Origin: Alphaproteobacteria bacterium
GTDB lineage: Bacteria; Pseudomonadota; Alphaproteobacteria; ATCC43930; CGMCC-115725
Reading direction: 5' to 3'
DNA: 64,000 bases
NCBI GenBank assembly: GCA_028871055.1
Contig: JAGWON010000010.1
Span: 60,192-124,191, forward strand
This document shows positions 10,214 through 18,599 of the stretch, one piece after another. The number at the start of each line of letters is the position of its first letter. The stretch's first letter is position 1. Made by a program: the position numbers and the translations under genes. The notes beneath the pieces were generated by a model. That model did not search any database. It saw only the letters and a program-made list of their open reading frames with translations, and had not been told where the DNA came from.

Positions 10214-10930
10214 ATGGCCCGGCTCGGCCGTTATTTCCTGCCCGGTCAGCCGCTGCATGTGATCCAGCGCGGCAACAACCGCGACGCGATCTTCTTTTGC
10301 GACGCCGATTACGTCCGCTATCGCGATTGGCTCGCCGAGGCGGCCGGCGAATACGGCTGCACGATCCACGCCTATGCGCTGATGACCAACCACGTGCATC
10401 TGTTGGCGACGCCGACGCGCACCGACAGCCTGCCGCGCACGATGCAGTCGCTCGGCCGACGCTATGTGCGCCATGTCAACGCCGCCTATCGGCGGACCGG
10501 CACGCTGTGGGAAGGCCGCTACCGCGCGGCGCCGATCGACAGCGACGCCTATTTCCTCGCCTGCTGCCGCTACATCGAGCTCAATCCGGTGCGCGCCGGC
10601 ATGGTCGCGCGTCCGCGCGACTATCCGTGGTCGAGCTGGCGCGCGCATGCCCTCGGCGCGGACGATGCGCTGGCGCGCGAGCATCCGCTCTATCGCGCGC
10701 TCGGCCGAACGGCGGCGGAGCGGCAACAGGCCTATGGCGCGCTGTTTCGCCGGCCGCTCGATGCCGCGTTCGTCGATGAACTCCGCGCCGCCACCAACGG
10801 CGGCTGGGCGCTCGGCAGCGAGCGCTTCAAGCGGCAGATCGCGGAGGCGATGCGCCGGCGGGTCGCGCCCTTGCCGAGGGGGCGCCCGGCACGCGAGCGC
10901 GCCGACAAGCGGCAGATAAATCTACTCTGA
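10214..10930 (+). mobile_element. REP-associated tyrosine transposase (RAYT, Y1/HUH family)
   Basis: This 238-residue single-strand transposase is of the Y1_Tnp class. It begins MARLGRYFLPGQPLHVIQRG and carries the HUH motif in ALMTNHVHLLATP (about residues 57-69). The nucleophilic-tyrosine helix region reads SLGRRYVRHVNAAYRRTGTLWEGRY. CRYIELNPVRAGMV and YPWSSWRAHA are typical of RAYTs. It lies between 17-bp inverted repeats, and its last codons and stop fall within the right-hand repeat. RAYTs usually mobilise or maintain REP palindromes rather than move as ordinary insertion sequences. The gene looks intact. Confidence 0.9.
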
Positions 10931-10941
10931 CCCCAATTTCT
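10918..10941 (-). repeat. right end repeat of the transposase unit
   Basis: AAATCTACTCTGACCCC (10918-10934) mirrors the left repeat exactly. The 20 bp at 10922-10941 (CTACTCTGACCCCAATTTCT) recur exactly at 18580-18599, so this end sequence is dispersed. Confidence 0.8.
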
Positions 10942-11080
10942 TCCGAAGCCCGATCTTCCGACCGCTCGTCGCCATCGCGGCAGCAGCGACGTTTAGGCAC
11001 GCCGCCCGGTCGAGTTTGAAGATAAAGACACAGTTAGGCCGTGTGCTCATGAATCGAGATTGGGTGAGCAAGGGTTGATC

Positions 11081-11155
11081 AATGTCCGCTTTGCGCCCAA
11101 CAGTGGACATTATGCTTCAGCCGCGGAATGTCCGCTTTGTGCCAAAAGCAGACAT
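11081..11155. repeat. two tandem palindromic repeat units (TGTCCGCTTT family)
   Basis: Two imperfect palindromes lie 15 bp apart. Unit 1 (11081-11111) starts AATGTCCGCTTTG and ends CAGTGGACATT. Unit 2 (11127-11155) starts AATGTCCGCTTTG and ends AAAAGCAGACAT. Each folds to a hairpin with ATGTCC/GGACAT-type arms. Units with this ATGTCCGCTTT head are, from memory, common in alphaproteobacterial intergenic DNA. The 271-bp gap between the transposase and fdsD holds only these units and the end repeat. Confidence 0.7.
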
Positions 11156-11201
11156 ACGGCGTTAAATCACTCCGCGAAGGCTGCTCAAGCTCTTGCATAT
11201 G

Positions 11202-11450
11202 TCAGCGGCCTCCGGCAGCGGCTTTCTGTCGGTCGTGTTCGCGGACTTTTTCGACCGCCTTCAAGACCAAGGGGTCGAGACCGGCCGCGCCGCTCCTGTC
11301 CATTTGCTCCACGATCGCGTTGCGCATGCGCGGGTCCCAGAACTTGAGCAGATGATCCGCGGTGCTATCGACCGCCTTGTCCGGCGGCTGGTGGGCGAAG
11401 AACTTGCCGATCTGGTTAGCCATGTAGACCAGCTTGGCGTCATGCGACAT
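11202..11450 (-). CDS. fdsD: NAD-dependent formate dehydrogenase delta subunit
   Basis: This small 82-residue subunit begins [20 protein letters not shown] and contains [18 protein letters not shown], the hallmark of FdsD proteins. FdsD is thought to help assemble the cytoplasmic FdsABG complex together with FdhD. The ATG at 11450 overlaps the fdhD 3' end by 11 bp, as expected in the operon fdsG-fdsB-fdsA-fdhD-fdsD. The frame upstream of this ATG is antisense noise. Confidence 0.9.
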   Translation of the reverse strand: MSHDAKLVYMANQIGKFFAHQPPDKAVDSTADHLLKFWDPRMRNAIVEQMDRSGAAGLDPLVLKAVEKVREHDRQKAAAGGR

Positions 11451-12270
11451 GTTCGGCCGATTCCCGGGCGATGCGGTCGCCGTGCGTGAAAATTTCGAAG
11501 CCGTCGTCGCGTACGATCGCGGCCAGCGTGATCCTGGCCTGTTCGGCAAAACGCACGGCCAGCGCGGTCGGCGCTGAGATGGCGGCGACAATGGGCGATC
11601 CCAGCACCGCCGCCTTCTGGATCATCTCGACCGAGACCCGGCTGGTGAGCAGCACCGCGCCGCTGCCGGCGGTCGTGCCGCCGCGCGCCAAAGCACCGGC
11701 GAGCTTGTCGAGGGCGTTGTGCCGGCCGACATCCTCGCGCAGCGCCACGATGCCGCGGGCCGGCTCCCAATAGGCTGCGGCGTGGACCGCGCGCGTCTGT
11801 CGGTTCATGCTCTGGCCGGCCGGCACGGCGGCGATAGCCTGGGTCAGCGTCAAGGCTGAAACCCGGAAATCGGACTCGACCCGGGGCGGAGGCCGCATCG
11901 CTTCCGTCAAGCTTTCGACCCCGCACAAGCCGCAGCCGGTCGGTCCGGTCATGTAGCGGCGTCTCGCGGTGAAGGAATCGATGCGTGGCTCGTCGAGCCA
12001 CATCCGGACCTCGATGCCATCATCCCCGGGAATGATCTCGATATCCCAAATTTCGTTCGGCCGCGTGACCACGCCTTCCGACAAACTGAACCCGACCCCG
12101 AAATCCTCCAAATCCGAGGGCGTCGCCATCATCACCGCATAGGCGAAGCGGTTGTAGGTGAAGGCGATGGCGGTTTCCTCGGGAATCGCGCGCTCGCCCG
12201 GCGTGCTGCCGCCGCCGCGCCAGGCGGTGCGGGCCACACGCTTGACCGGGGAGAACGCGTCCGTCGTCAT
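11440..12270 (-). CDS. fdhD: formate dehydrogenase sulfurtransferase FdhD
   Basis: FdhD transfers sulfur from a cysteine desulfurase to the molybdenum cofactor, giving active formate dehydrogenase. The 276-residue protein has the conserved CGLCGVESL loop holding the two functional cysteines (about residues 115-118). [16 protein letters not shown] and [15 protein letters not shown] are further family motifs. The ATG at 12270 overlaps the fdsA stop (ATGA). It is the maturase for the adjacent fdsA product. Confidence 0.95.
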   Translation of the reverse strand: MTTDAFSPVKRVARTAWRGGGSTPGERAIPEETAIAFTYNRFAYAVMMATPSDLEDFGVGFSLSEGVVTRPNEIWDIEIIPGDDGIEVRMWLDEPRIDSFTARRRYMTGPTGCGLCGVESLTEAMRPPPRVESDFRVSALTLTQAIAAVPAGQSMNRQTRAVHAAAYWEPARGIVALREDVGRHNALDKLAGALARGGTTAGSGAVLLTSRVSVEMIQKAAVLGSPIVAAISAPTALAVRFAEQARITLAAIVRDDGFEIFTHGDRIARESAEHVA

Positions 12271-15122
12271 TCGGCGGCGGCGACCGGCGCCTTGTGATCG
12301 ATGCGGCGGCTTTTCTCCGCCATGTCGCGGTAACTCTCCTGCCACGCACTCGGTCCGTTCGAGGGCGAGACCTGGACTGCCGTCACCTTGTATTCCGGGC
12401 AGCTCGTCGCCCAGTCGGAAAAATCGGTGGTCACCACATTGGCCTGGGTATTGGGGTGATGGAAGGTCGTATAGACCACGCCCGGCGCCACGCGTTCGGT
12501 GATCTTGGCGCGCAGCGTGGTTTCGCCCGAACGGCTGGCGAGCCGGACCCAATCGCCGTCGCGCACGCCACGCTGTTCGGCGTCGTGCGGATGAATCTCC
12601 AGCAGGTCCTGCTCGTGCCAGACGACGTTCTCGGTGCGCCGCGTCTGCGCCCCGACATTGTACTGGCTCAGGATGCGTCCCGTGGTCAGCAGCAGCGGGA
12701 AGCGCGGCCCGATCTTTTCGTCCGTCGGCACGTATTCGGTGACAATGAAATTGCCCTTGCCGCGCACGAAACTGCCCATGTGCATGATCGGCGTGCCTTC
12801 CGGAGCTCTGTCGTTGCAGGGCCATTGGACGGAGCCCATCTCGTCGAGTTTCTTGTAGGACACGCCGGCGAAGGTCGGCGTCAGGCGCGCGATCTCGTCC
12901 ATGATCTCGGATGGATGGTTGTATTCCCCCATCGCCATACCCATCGCCTTGGCGATGGCGAGGGTGATCTCCCAATCGGCAAAGCCGTTCTTTGGCGGCA
13001 TCACCTTGCGCACCATGCCGATGCGGCGCTCGGCATTGGTGAAGGTGCCATCCTTTTCCAGGAAGGTGGAACCCGGCAAAAAGATATGCGCGAAATTCGC
13101 GGTCTCGTTCAGGAACAGATCCTGCACCACGATGCATTCCATGGCGGAAAGCCCGGCCGCGACATGCTTGGTGTCGGGATCGGACTGGACGATGTCCTCG
13201 CCCTGGACGTAGAGACCCTTGAAGGTGCCGTCGACCGCCGCGTCGAACATATTGGGGATGCGCAGTCCCGGCTCGGGTTCAAGATGCACGCCCCAGGCGG
13301 CTTCGAACAAGGCCCGCGTCGCGCCATCCGAGATGTGGCGGTAGCCCGACAATTCGTGCGGGAACGACCCCATGTCACAGGAGCCCTGGACGTTGTTCTG
13401 GCCACGCAACGGATTCACGCCGACGCCGCGCCTACCGATATTGCCGGTCGCCATGGCGAGGTTGGCCATAGCCATGACCGCCGTCGTGCCCTGGCAGTGC
13501 TCGGTGACGCCGAGACCGTAATAGATCGCGGCATTGCCGCCCGTGGCATAGAGCCGCGCGGATGCCCGAATGGTCTCGGCCGGCACGCCGGTAACGGGCG
13601 CCATGGCCTCGGGAGAATTCCCGGGCTGCGCCACGAAATACGCCCATTCCGCGAAGGCCACCTGGTCGCAGCGTTCGCGCACGAACCCTTGGCTGACCAA
13701 ACCCTCGGTGACGATGACATGGGCGATGGCGTTTAGCATCGCGACGTTGGTACCCGGCTTAAGCGGCAGGTGATGGGCCGCCTCGACATGCGGCGAGCGG
13801 ACGAGATCGGTGCGGCGCGGATCGATCACGATCAGCTTCGCCCCTTCGCGCAGACGTTTCTTCATGCGCGAGGCGAACACCGGGTGCGCGTCGGTCGGGT
13901 TAGCGCCGATGACCAGGATCACGTCGGCCTGTTCGACCGAATCGAAATCCTGTGTCCCAGCCGAGGTGCCGAAGGTCTTGCTAAGGCCGTAACCCGTGGG
14001 TGAATGGCAGACGCGCGCGCAGGTATCGACGTTGTTATTGCCGAACACCGCGCGGACCAGCTTCTGAACGAGATACGTCTCCTCGTTCGTGCAGCGCGAC
14101 GAGGTGATGCTACCGATCGCGCCGCGACCGTACTTTTCCTGGATGCGCTTGAACTCCGACGCGACGCGGCCGAGCGCCACGTCCCACGATACCTCGCGCC
14201 AGGGATCGGTGATCTTGTCGCGCAGCATCGGCTTCAAAATGCGGTCGCGATGCGTGGTGTAGCCCCAGGCGAAGCGACCTTTGACGCAGGAATGGCCATG
14301 ATTGGCCTTGCCGTCCTTGTAGGGAACCATGCGCACCACTTCGGTTCCGCGCATCTCGGCCTTGAAGCTGCAGCCGACGCCGCAATAGGCGCAGGTCGTG
14401 ACCACCGAATGCTCGGGCTGGCCGATCTCGACCACCGACTTTTCCATCAGCGTTGCGGTCGGGCAGGCCTGGACGCAGGCGCCGCAAGAGACACATTCGG
14501 ACTCAAGAAAGCTTTCCGCCATGCCAGCGGAAACCACGGAGTCGAAACCGCGGCCGTCGATGGTCAGTGCGAAGGTGCCTTGAACCTCCTCGCAGGCGCG
14601 GACGCAACGCGAGCAGACGATGCACTTCGCCGGATCGAAGGTGAAATAAGGATTCGATTCATCCTTCTCCGCCTTGAGGTGATTCTCGCCCTCGTAGCCG
14701 TAGCGCACCTCGCGCAAGCCCACCGCGCCCGCCATGTCCTGAAGTTCGCAATCGCCGTTGGCCGAGCACGTCAGGCAGTCGAGCGGATGATCGGAGATGT
14801 AGAGCTCCATCACGTTGCGCCGCAGCTTCTTGAGGCGCTCGCTCTGCGTTGTCACCGCCATGCCGGACGCGACCGGTGTGGTGCAGGAGGCAGGAGTGCC
14901 GGCCCGCCCCTCGATCTCGACCAGGCAGACCCGGCAGGAGCCGAAAGGGGCAAGCGAATCCGTGGCGCAGAGCTTGGGCACTTGGACGCCCAAGCCCATG
15001 GCGGCGCGCATGATCGAGGTCCCTTCCGGCACCTCGACCTTGAAGCCGTCGATCGTCAGAGCGACTTTCTTTTCGCTTTTCGCCAGCGGTGTGCCGTAGT
15101 CGGTTTCCTTAATGAGCGACAT
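12267..15122 (-). CDS. fdsA: NAD-dependent formate dehydrogenase alpha subunit (Mo/W-bis-MGD, Cys type)
   Basis: This catalytic subunit oxidises formate to CO2. The 951-residue protein has an N-terminal 2Fe-2S domain ([13 protein letters not shown]), a NuoG-type Cys/His cluster ([18 protein letters not shown]), two 4Fe-4S ferredoxin motifs ([13 protein letters not shown] and [13 protein letters not shown]), a further Fe-S motif CAYCGVGC, and the molybdopterin domain. The metal ligand is Cys372 in [15 protein letters not shown], at the place of selenocysteine in E. coli FdhF, so no Sec machinery is needed. It couples through FdsB and FdsG to NAD+. The complex is cytoplasmic: no Tat signal is present. 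Confidence 0.97.
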   Translation of the reverse strand: MSLIKETDYGTPLAKSEKKVALTIDGFKVEVPEGTSIMRAAMGLGVQVPKLCATDSLAPFGSCRVCLVEIEGRAGTPASCTTPVASGMAVTTQSERLKKLRRNVMELYISDHPLDCLTCSANGDCELQDMAGAVGLREVRYGYEGENHLKAEKDESNPYFTFDPAKCIVCSRCVRACEEVQGTFALTIDGRGFDSVVSAGMAESFLESECVSCGACVQACPTATLMEKSVVEIGQPEHSVVTTCAYCGVGCSFKAEMRGTEVVRMVPYKDGKANHGHSCVKGRFAWGYTTHRDRILKPMLRDKITDPWREVSWDVALGRVASEFKRIQEKYGRGAIGSITSSRCTNEETYLVQKLVRAVFGNNNVDTCARVCHSPTGYGLSKTFGTSAGTQDFDSVEQADVILVIGANPTDAHPVFASRMKKRLREGAKLIVIDPRRTDLVRSPHVEAAHHLPLKPGTNVAMLNAIAHVIVTEGLVSQGFVRERCDQVAFAEWAYFVAQPGNSPEAMAPVTGVPAETIRASARLYATGGNAAIYYGLGVTEHCQGTTAVMAMANLAMATGNIGRRGVGVNPLRGQNNVQGSCDMGSFPHELSGYRHISDGATRALFEAAWGVHLEPEPGLRIPNMFDAAVDGTFKGLYVQGEDIVQSDPDTKHVAAGLSAMECIVVQDLFLNETANFAHIFLPGSTFLEKDGTFTNAERRIGMVRKVMPPKNGFADWEITLAIAKAMGMAMGEYNHPSEIMDEIARLTPTFAGVSYKKLDEMGSVQWPCNDRAPEGTPIMHMGSFVRGKGNFIVTEYVPTDEKIGPRFPLLLTTGRILSQYNVGAQTRRTENVVWHEQDLLEIHPHDAEQRGVRDGDWVRLASRSGETTLRAKITERVAPGVVYTTFHHPNTQANVVTTDFSDWATSCPEYKVTAVQVSPSNGPSAWQESYRDMAEKSRRIDHKAPVAAAE

Positions 15123-15130
15123 GACGCCCC

Positions 15131-16690
15131 CTATTCAGCGGCAGCGAGACCGGATTTCGCGCCGAAATCTTCAGGAAAATGCCGGAGCGCGCTCATCACC
15201 GGATAGGGCGTGAATCCTCCCAACGCACAGAGCGAGCCGAATTTCATGGTCGCACAGAGATCTTCGATCAGCGCGATGTTGTCCGTGACGTTCTCACCGC
15301 GCGTGATGCGGTCGATGATCTCGACCCCGCGCGTCGAGCCAATCCGGCACGGCGTACATTTACCGCAGGATTCGATGGCGCAGAATTCCATGGCGAAGCG
15401 CGCCTGACGCGCCATATCGACCGTGTCGTCGAACACCACGATCCCGCCGTGGCCGATGAGGCCGTCGCGCGCGGCGAAAGCCTCGTAGTCGAACGGCGTG
15501 TCGAACAGAGCGCGCGGGAAATAGGCGCCGAGTGGCCCACCTACCTGGACGGCACGAACCGGACGGCCGGAAGCGGCGCCGCCGCCGATATCATCGACCA
15601 GCTCGCCCAGCATCACGCCGAAACCGGCCTCGAACAGCCCGCCATGCCTGATATTGCCGGCGAGCTGGATCGGCATGGTGCCGCGCGAGCGGCCCATACC
15701 AAGCGCGCCGTAGGAGGCGGCGCCCTCGGCCAGGACGATCGGCACCGAGGCCAGCGATATGACGTTATTGACGACGGTCGGCCGGCCGAACAATCCCCGA
15801 TGTGCGGGCAGCGGCGGCTTGGAGCGGACCATGCCGCGCTTGCCTTCCAGGCTTTCGAGCAATGCGGTTTCCTCGCCGCAGACATAGGCGCCGGCGCCGG
15901 CGCAAACCTCGATATCGAAAGCATGGGACGAGCCGGCGACGCGCGGCCCGAGAGTGCGCTCGGCCCGAGCGATCTCCAGAGCGCGACCAAATGTTTCGAT
16001 CGCGTGTGGATATTCAGAGCGGATGTAGACGTAGCCTTTGGTCGCGCCCACGGCAATTCCGGCAATGGTCATGCCCTCGATCAGGACGAAGGGATCGCCT
16101 TCCATGATCATGCGGTCGGCGAAGGTCCCGGAATCGCCTTCGTCGGCGTTGCAGACGATGTATTTCTGCGGGGCGTCGGTTTGCGCCGTGGTGCGCCATT
16201 TGATTCCGGTCGGGAAGCCCGCACCGCCGCGCCCGCGCAAGCCGGAACGAACAACTTCTTCGACGATCTCGGCGGGGTCCAAACCGAGAGCGCGCTCCAG
16301 TCCTCGGTATCCGCCATGGGTGCGATAATCCGCCAGGGACAGCCGATCGACGATGCCGCAGCGCGCGAAGGTCAAACGTGTCTGGCGCTTCAGGAACGAA
16401 ATCTCATCGGGCGCGCCCAGGCGCAGCGGATGCGGCTTACCGTCGAGGAAGTCAGCGTCGAACAGCGCCTCCACGTCGCCGATACCTACCGGCCCGTAGG
16501 CGATGCGTTCGCCGCCCACGGCGATCTCGATCATCGGCTCCAGCCAATAAAGGCCGCGCGAGCCGGTACGTATGATCTCGGCATCGATGCCACGACGGCG
16601 CAAAGTCGCGACAAGCACGCGTTCGACCTCGTCCGATCCGGCGGCGAGCGCCCCAGCGTCGCGCGGCACGAAGATGCGCGGGCGACTCAT
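15131..16690 (-). CDS. fdsB: NAD-dependent formate dehydrogenase beta subunit (FMN, NAD+ site)
   Basis: This 519-residue diaphorase subunit is related to NuoF, with an N-terminal thioredoxin-like 2Fe-2S-type extension. The NuoF core shows RGRGGAGFPTGIKW (NAD site), the FMN-binding NADEGDSGTF, GAGAYVCGEETALLESLEG and the 4Fe-4S motif ESCGKCTPCRIG with a later Cys in FGSLCALGG. The start MSRPRIFVPRDAGALA at 16690 overlaps the fdsG stop by 4 nt. It takes electrons from FdsA to reduce NAD+. Confidence 0.95.
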   Translation of the reverse strand: MSRPRIFVPRDAGALAAGSDEVERVLVATLRRRGIDAEIIRTGSRGLYWLEPMIEIAVGGERIAYGPVGIGDVEALFDADFLDGKPHPLRLGAPDEISFLKRQTRLTFARCGIVDRLSLADYRTHGGYRGLERALGLDPAEIVEEVVRSGLRGRGGAGFPTGIKWRTTAQTDAPQKYIVCNADEGDSGTFADRMIMEGDPFVLIEGMTIAGIAVGATKGYVYIRSEYPHAIETFGRALEIARAERTLGPRVAGSSHAFDIEVCAGAGAYVCGEETALLESLEGKRGMVRSKPPLPAHRGLFGRPTVVNNVISLASVPIVLAEGAASYGALGMGRSRGTMPIQLAGNIRHGGLFEAGFGVMLGELVDDIGGGAASGRPVRAVQVGGPLGAYFPRALFDTPFDYEAFAARDGLIGHGGIVVFDDTVDMARQARFAMEFCAIESCGKCTPCRIGSTRGVEIIDRITRGENVTDNIALIEDLCATMKFGSLCALGGFTPYPVMSALRHFPEDFGAKSGLAAAE

Positions 16691-17163
16691 GTCCGGTTCG
16701 TCCGCTCGATGAGCGCGTCGAGCCGCTTCGGGTTGAGACGACCGAAAACTTGGCCGTCCAGCATCGCGGCCGGCGCGCAGGCGCACAGGCCGAGGCAAAA
16801 AACGGGTTCCAAAGTCACCCGCTTGTCCACCGTGGTGCCGCGCCAATCGACGCGCAGCTTTTCGCGCGCCTGCGCGGCAAGCGCGTCCGCGCCCATCGAC
16901 TGGCAGGCTTCGGCGCGGCATAGCTTGAGAACGTGGCCGCCCGGCGGCGCCGAACGGAAATCGTGATAGAAGGTGACGAGGCCGTGCAGCTCGGCGCGCG
17001 ACAGGTTGAGCGCCGAAGCCAACATCCGGACGGCATCACGGTGGATGTAGCCGAAGGTCTCCTGGAGCGCGTGCAGGATCGGCAGAGCCGCTCCTTCCTG
17101 TTGCGCGTGCCGGGCAATGAGCTCGCCGGCGCGCTGTTCGCTCCAATCTTCGAAACGGGCCAT
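16687..17163 (-). CDS. fdsG: NAD-dependent formate dehydrogenase gamma subunit (2Fe-2S)
   Basis: This 158-residue NuoE-like thioredoxin-fold subunit binds one 2Fe-2S cluster through Cys in LCRAEACQSMG and the CLGLCACAP motif. LHALQETFGYIHRDAVRMLA is the typical N-terminal helical segment. It is the first gene of the fds operon. The 128 bp upstream contain two LysR-type boxes, and the LysR gene reads in the same direction just before it. Confidence 0.95.
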   Translation of the reverse strand: MARFEDWSEQRAGELIARHAQQEGAALPILHALQETFGYIHRDAVRMLASALNLSRAELHGLVTFYHDFRSAPPGGHVLKLCRAEACQSMGADALAAQAREKLRVDWRGTTVDKRVTLEPVFCLGLCACAPAAMLDGQVFGRLNPKRLDALIERTNRT

Positions 17164-17242
17164 GGTCCATCCGCACCGCTGAAAGCGGTACGGATTTGAC
17201 GCCCGTCGGCGGCTTGCTTCAATAAAGCGGAATCGTGCCGCG

Positions 17243-17295
17243 ATAGAACATCGCTATGGGAAAAGAAACACAATCGCCTGATAGAAAGTGCCTAT
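17243..17295 (-). promoter_or_regulatory. two ATAG-N7-CTAT LysR-type operator boxes upstream of fdsG
   Basis: ATAGAACATCGCTAT (17243-17257) and ATAGAAAGTGCCTAT (17281-17295) are perfect 4-bp dyads with 7-bp spacers, 38 bp apart centre to centre. The distal box overlaps the stop codon of the LysR gene. A TTTATT that could be the -10 (minus strand, about 17228-17223) puts the boxes near -35 and -73, the usual activation and recognition positions for LysR regulators. The assignment to the adjacent regulator is inferred. Confidence 0.65.
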
Positions 17296-18215
17296 GCAAT
17301 TTTGGTAGCGACTTCTCTATTGAATGTCTTGGCGGCCTTGAGCGCTTCGGTCACCAACGCCGCGATGGTCGGAGTCATCGGTTCGCGGTTGCGGACGATC
17401 AGGCCGATTGTATAGAAAGCGGCGGGTTCGACGATCGGAATTGCCCGGACGGAGCCGGTCAGGCCAAGGGTTTCCGCCAGAATCGCCGGCATTACGCTGG
17501 CCCAGCGGCCGGTGCGAACATGCGAGACCAACACGGTCATCGAGTTCGATTCAAGCGTCGGCACCTCGTCTTCGCCACTCCCTGATTCGCTCAGCAGCCG
17601 ATTGATGATGCGGCGGTTCTGGTTATCTGGCGTCAACAGGCAGAGTGGGATGTGTGCGACTTCGGCCCAAGTCACGCTCCTGCGATTGCCGAGCGGACTA
17701 TCAGCCGAAATCAGCAGCCGGTAATGTTCGCGATAGAGCGGTATCGCGCGCACGTTCCCAATCGGCTCGTTGTCTAGATAACTGATGCCGGCATCGATCT
17801 CCAGATTGTCGAGCCACGTCAGGGCCTCGATCGACGTGCTCGACCTTATTGTGAAACGCACATCCGGATGATGCTGGCGATAAGGCGTCGTCAAGGCGGA
17901 TACCATAGGCAAAGCCGTTGGGATCACGGCGATGCGCAAATGCCCGACGAGCCGGCCTTGCTTCAGCGCGTTCACTTCCTGGCGCATGGTGCGGGTATCG
18001 CCGACGATGCGCTTGGCCCACTCCAGCACGCGGTCGCCCTCTGGCGTCAGCCCGACGAAGCGCGAACCGCGATTGACGAGCAAGACGCCGAAGGAATCCT
18101 CAAGCTGCTTCACGCCGGCCGAAAGCGTCGGCTGCGTCACGCCGCAGGCATCGGCGGCGCGGCCGAAATGACGCTCGCGCGCCAATGCCAACAGGAATTC
18201 GAGCTTGTCGATCAC
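17292..18215 (-). CDS. LysR-family regulator, probable activator of the fds operon
   Basis: This 307-residue LysR-type regulator has a winged helix-turn-helix at residues 1-60 (FGRAADACGVTQPTLSAGVKQLED) and a periplasmic-binding-protein-like effector domain from about 90. It is located directly upstream of fdsG in the same orientation, instead of divergently as in many LysR pairs. Regulators of fds operons (FdsR) belong to this family, so control by formate is likely but inferred. Its stop codon falls inside one of the two ATAG-N7-CTAT boxes. Confidence 0.9.
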   Translation of the reverse strand: MIDKLEFLLALARERHFGRAADACGVTQPTLSAGVKQLEDSFGVLLVNRGSRFVGLTPEGDRVLEWAKRIVGDTRTMRQEVNALKQGRLVGHLRIAVIPTALPMVSALTTPYRQHHPDVRFTIRSSTSIEALTWLDNLEIDAGISYLDNEPIGNVRAIPLYREHYRLLISADSPLGNRRSVTWAEVAHIPLCLLTPDNQNRRIINRLLSESGSGEDEVPTLESNSMTVLVSHVRTGRWASVMPAILAETLGLTGSVRAIPIVEPAAFYTIGLIVRNREPMTPTIAALVTEALKAAKTFNREVATKIA

Positions 18216-18579
18216 GCCGCCGACGCACCGTTATGAATATTGATGCAGCTTATTATCAGTATGTTCGTTTCTGAAATCTATGCACATAAACCGACTGATA
18301 TGGGAATTCACGCGTACGACTAGTCGGCTGCTTGCTGCAACACCGTGGAGAGCGCAATGCCGGCCGCGAAAACCTGCGCCCGTTTCCAGGATAGAGATCT
18401 CCTATCAGAGGACGGATTTTCTTTCTCGATCATATTGTTTGGGACTGTCCCTACTGACGTTGCCCTCAGGTTTTATCCAGTAGCGACTGGAGTCTGGCAG
18501 AATACACCTTAGCGTCCTGTCCGATTTTCCGGGACCAGCTCACCCTGATTTACGTGTCTCAGCGAAGGGGTGCAGTCCA
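18216..18579. other. 364-bp gene-free stretch between the LysR gene and the FAD/Fe-S oxidoreductase
   Basis: This stretch is less GC-rich than the surroundings and contains no supportable reading frame. The first part (18230-18300, AT-rich) is the probable promoter region of the LysR gene. The last part runs into the end repeat at 18580. I see no complete insertion sequence here. Confidence 0.5.
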
Positions 18580-18599
18580 CTACTCTGACCCCAATTTCT
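18580..18599 (-). repeat. solo copy of the RAYT end repeat, forming the 3' end of a gene
   Basis: CTACTCTGACCCCAATTTCT is identical over 20 bp to 10922-10941. Read on the minus strand it supplies the last codons (KLGSE) and the TAG stop of the oxidoreductase gene. Confidence 0.75.

Noticed and set aside
10922..11110. 62-residue minus-strand frame starting MSTVGRKADID
   Set aside because: Made of the palindromic unit and the RAYT end repeat (its end KKLGSE is the repeat); not a gene.
14007..14009. Possible selenocysteine in formate dehydrogenase alpha
   Set aside because: The codon is TGC, so the metal ligand is cysteine (residue 372).
18500..18579. Possible insertion-sequence end (CCGATTTTCCGGGACCAGC)
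   Set aside because: It reminded me of IS termini, but no matching second end or transposase fragment is present, so I do not call it.
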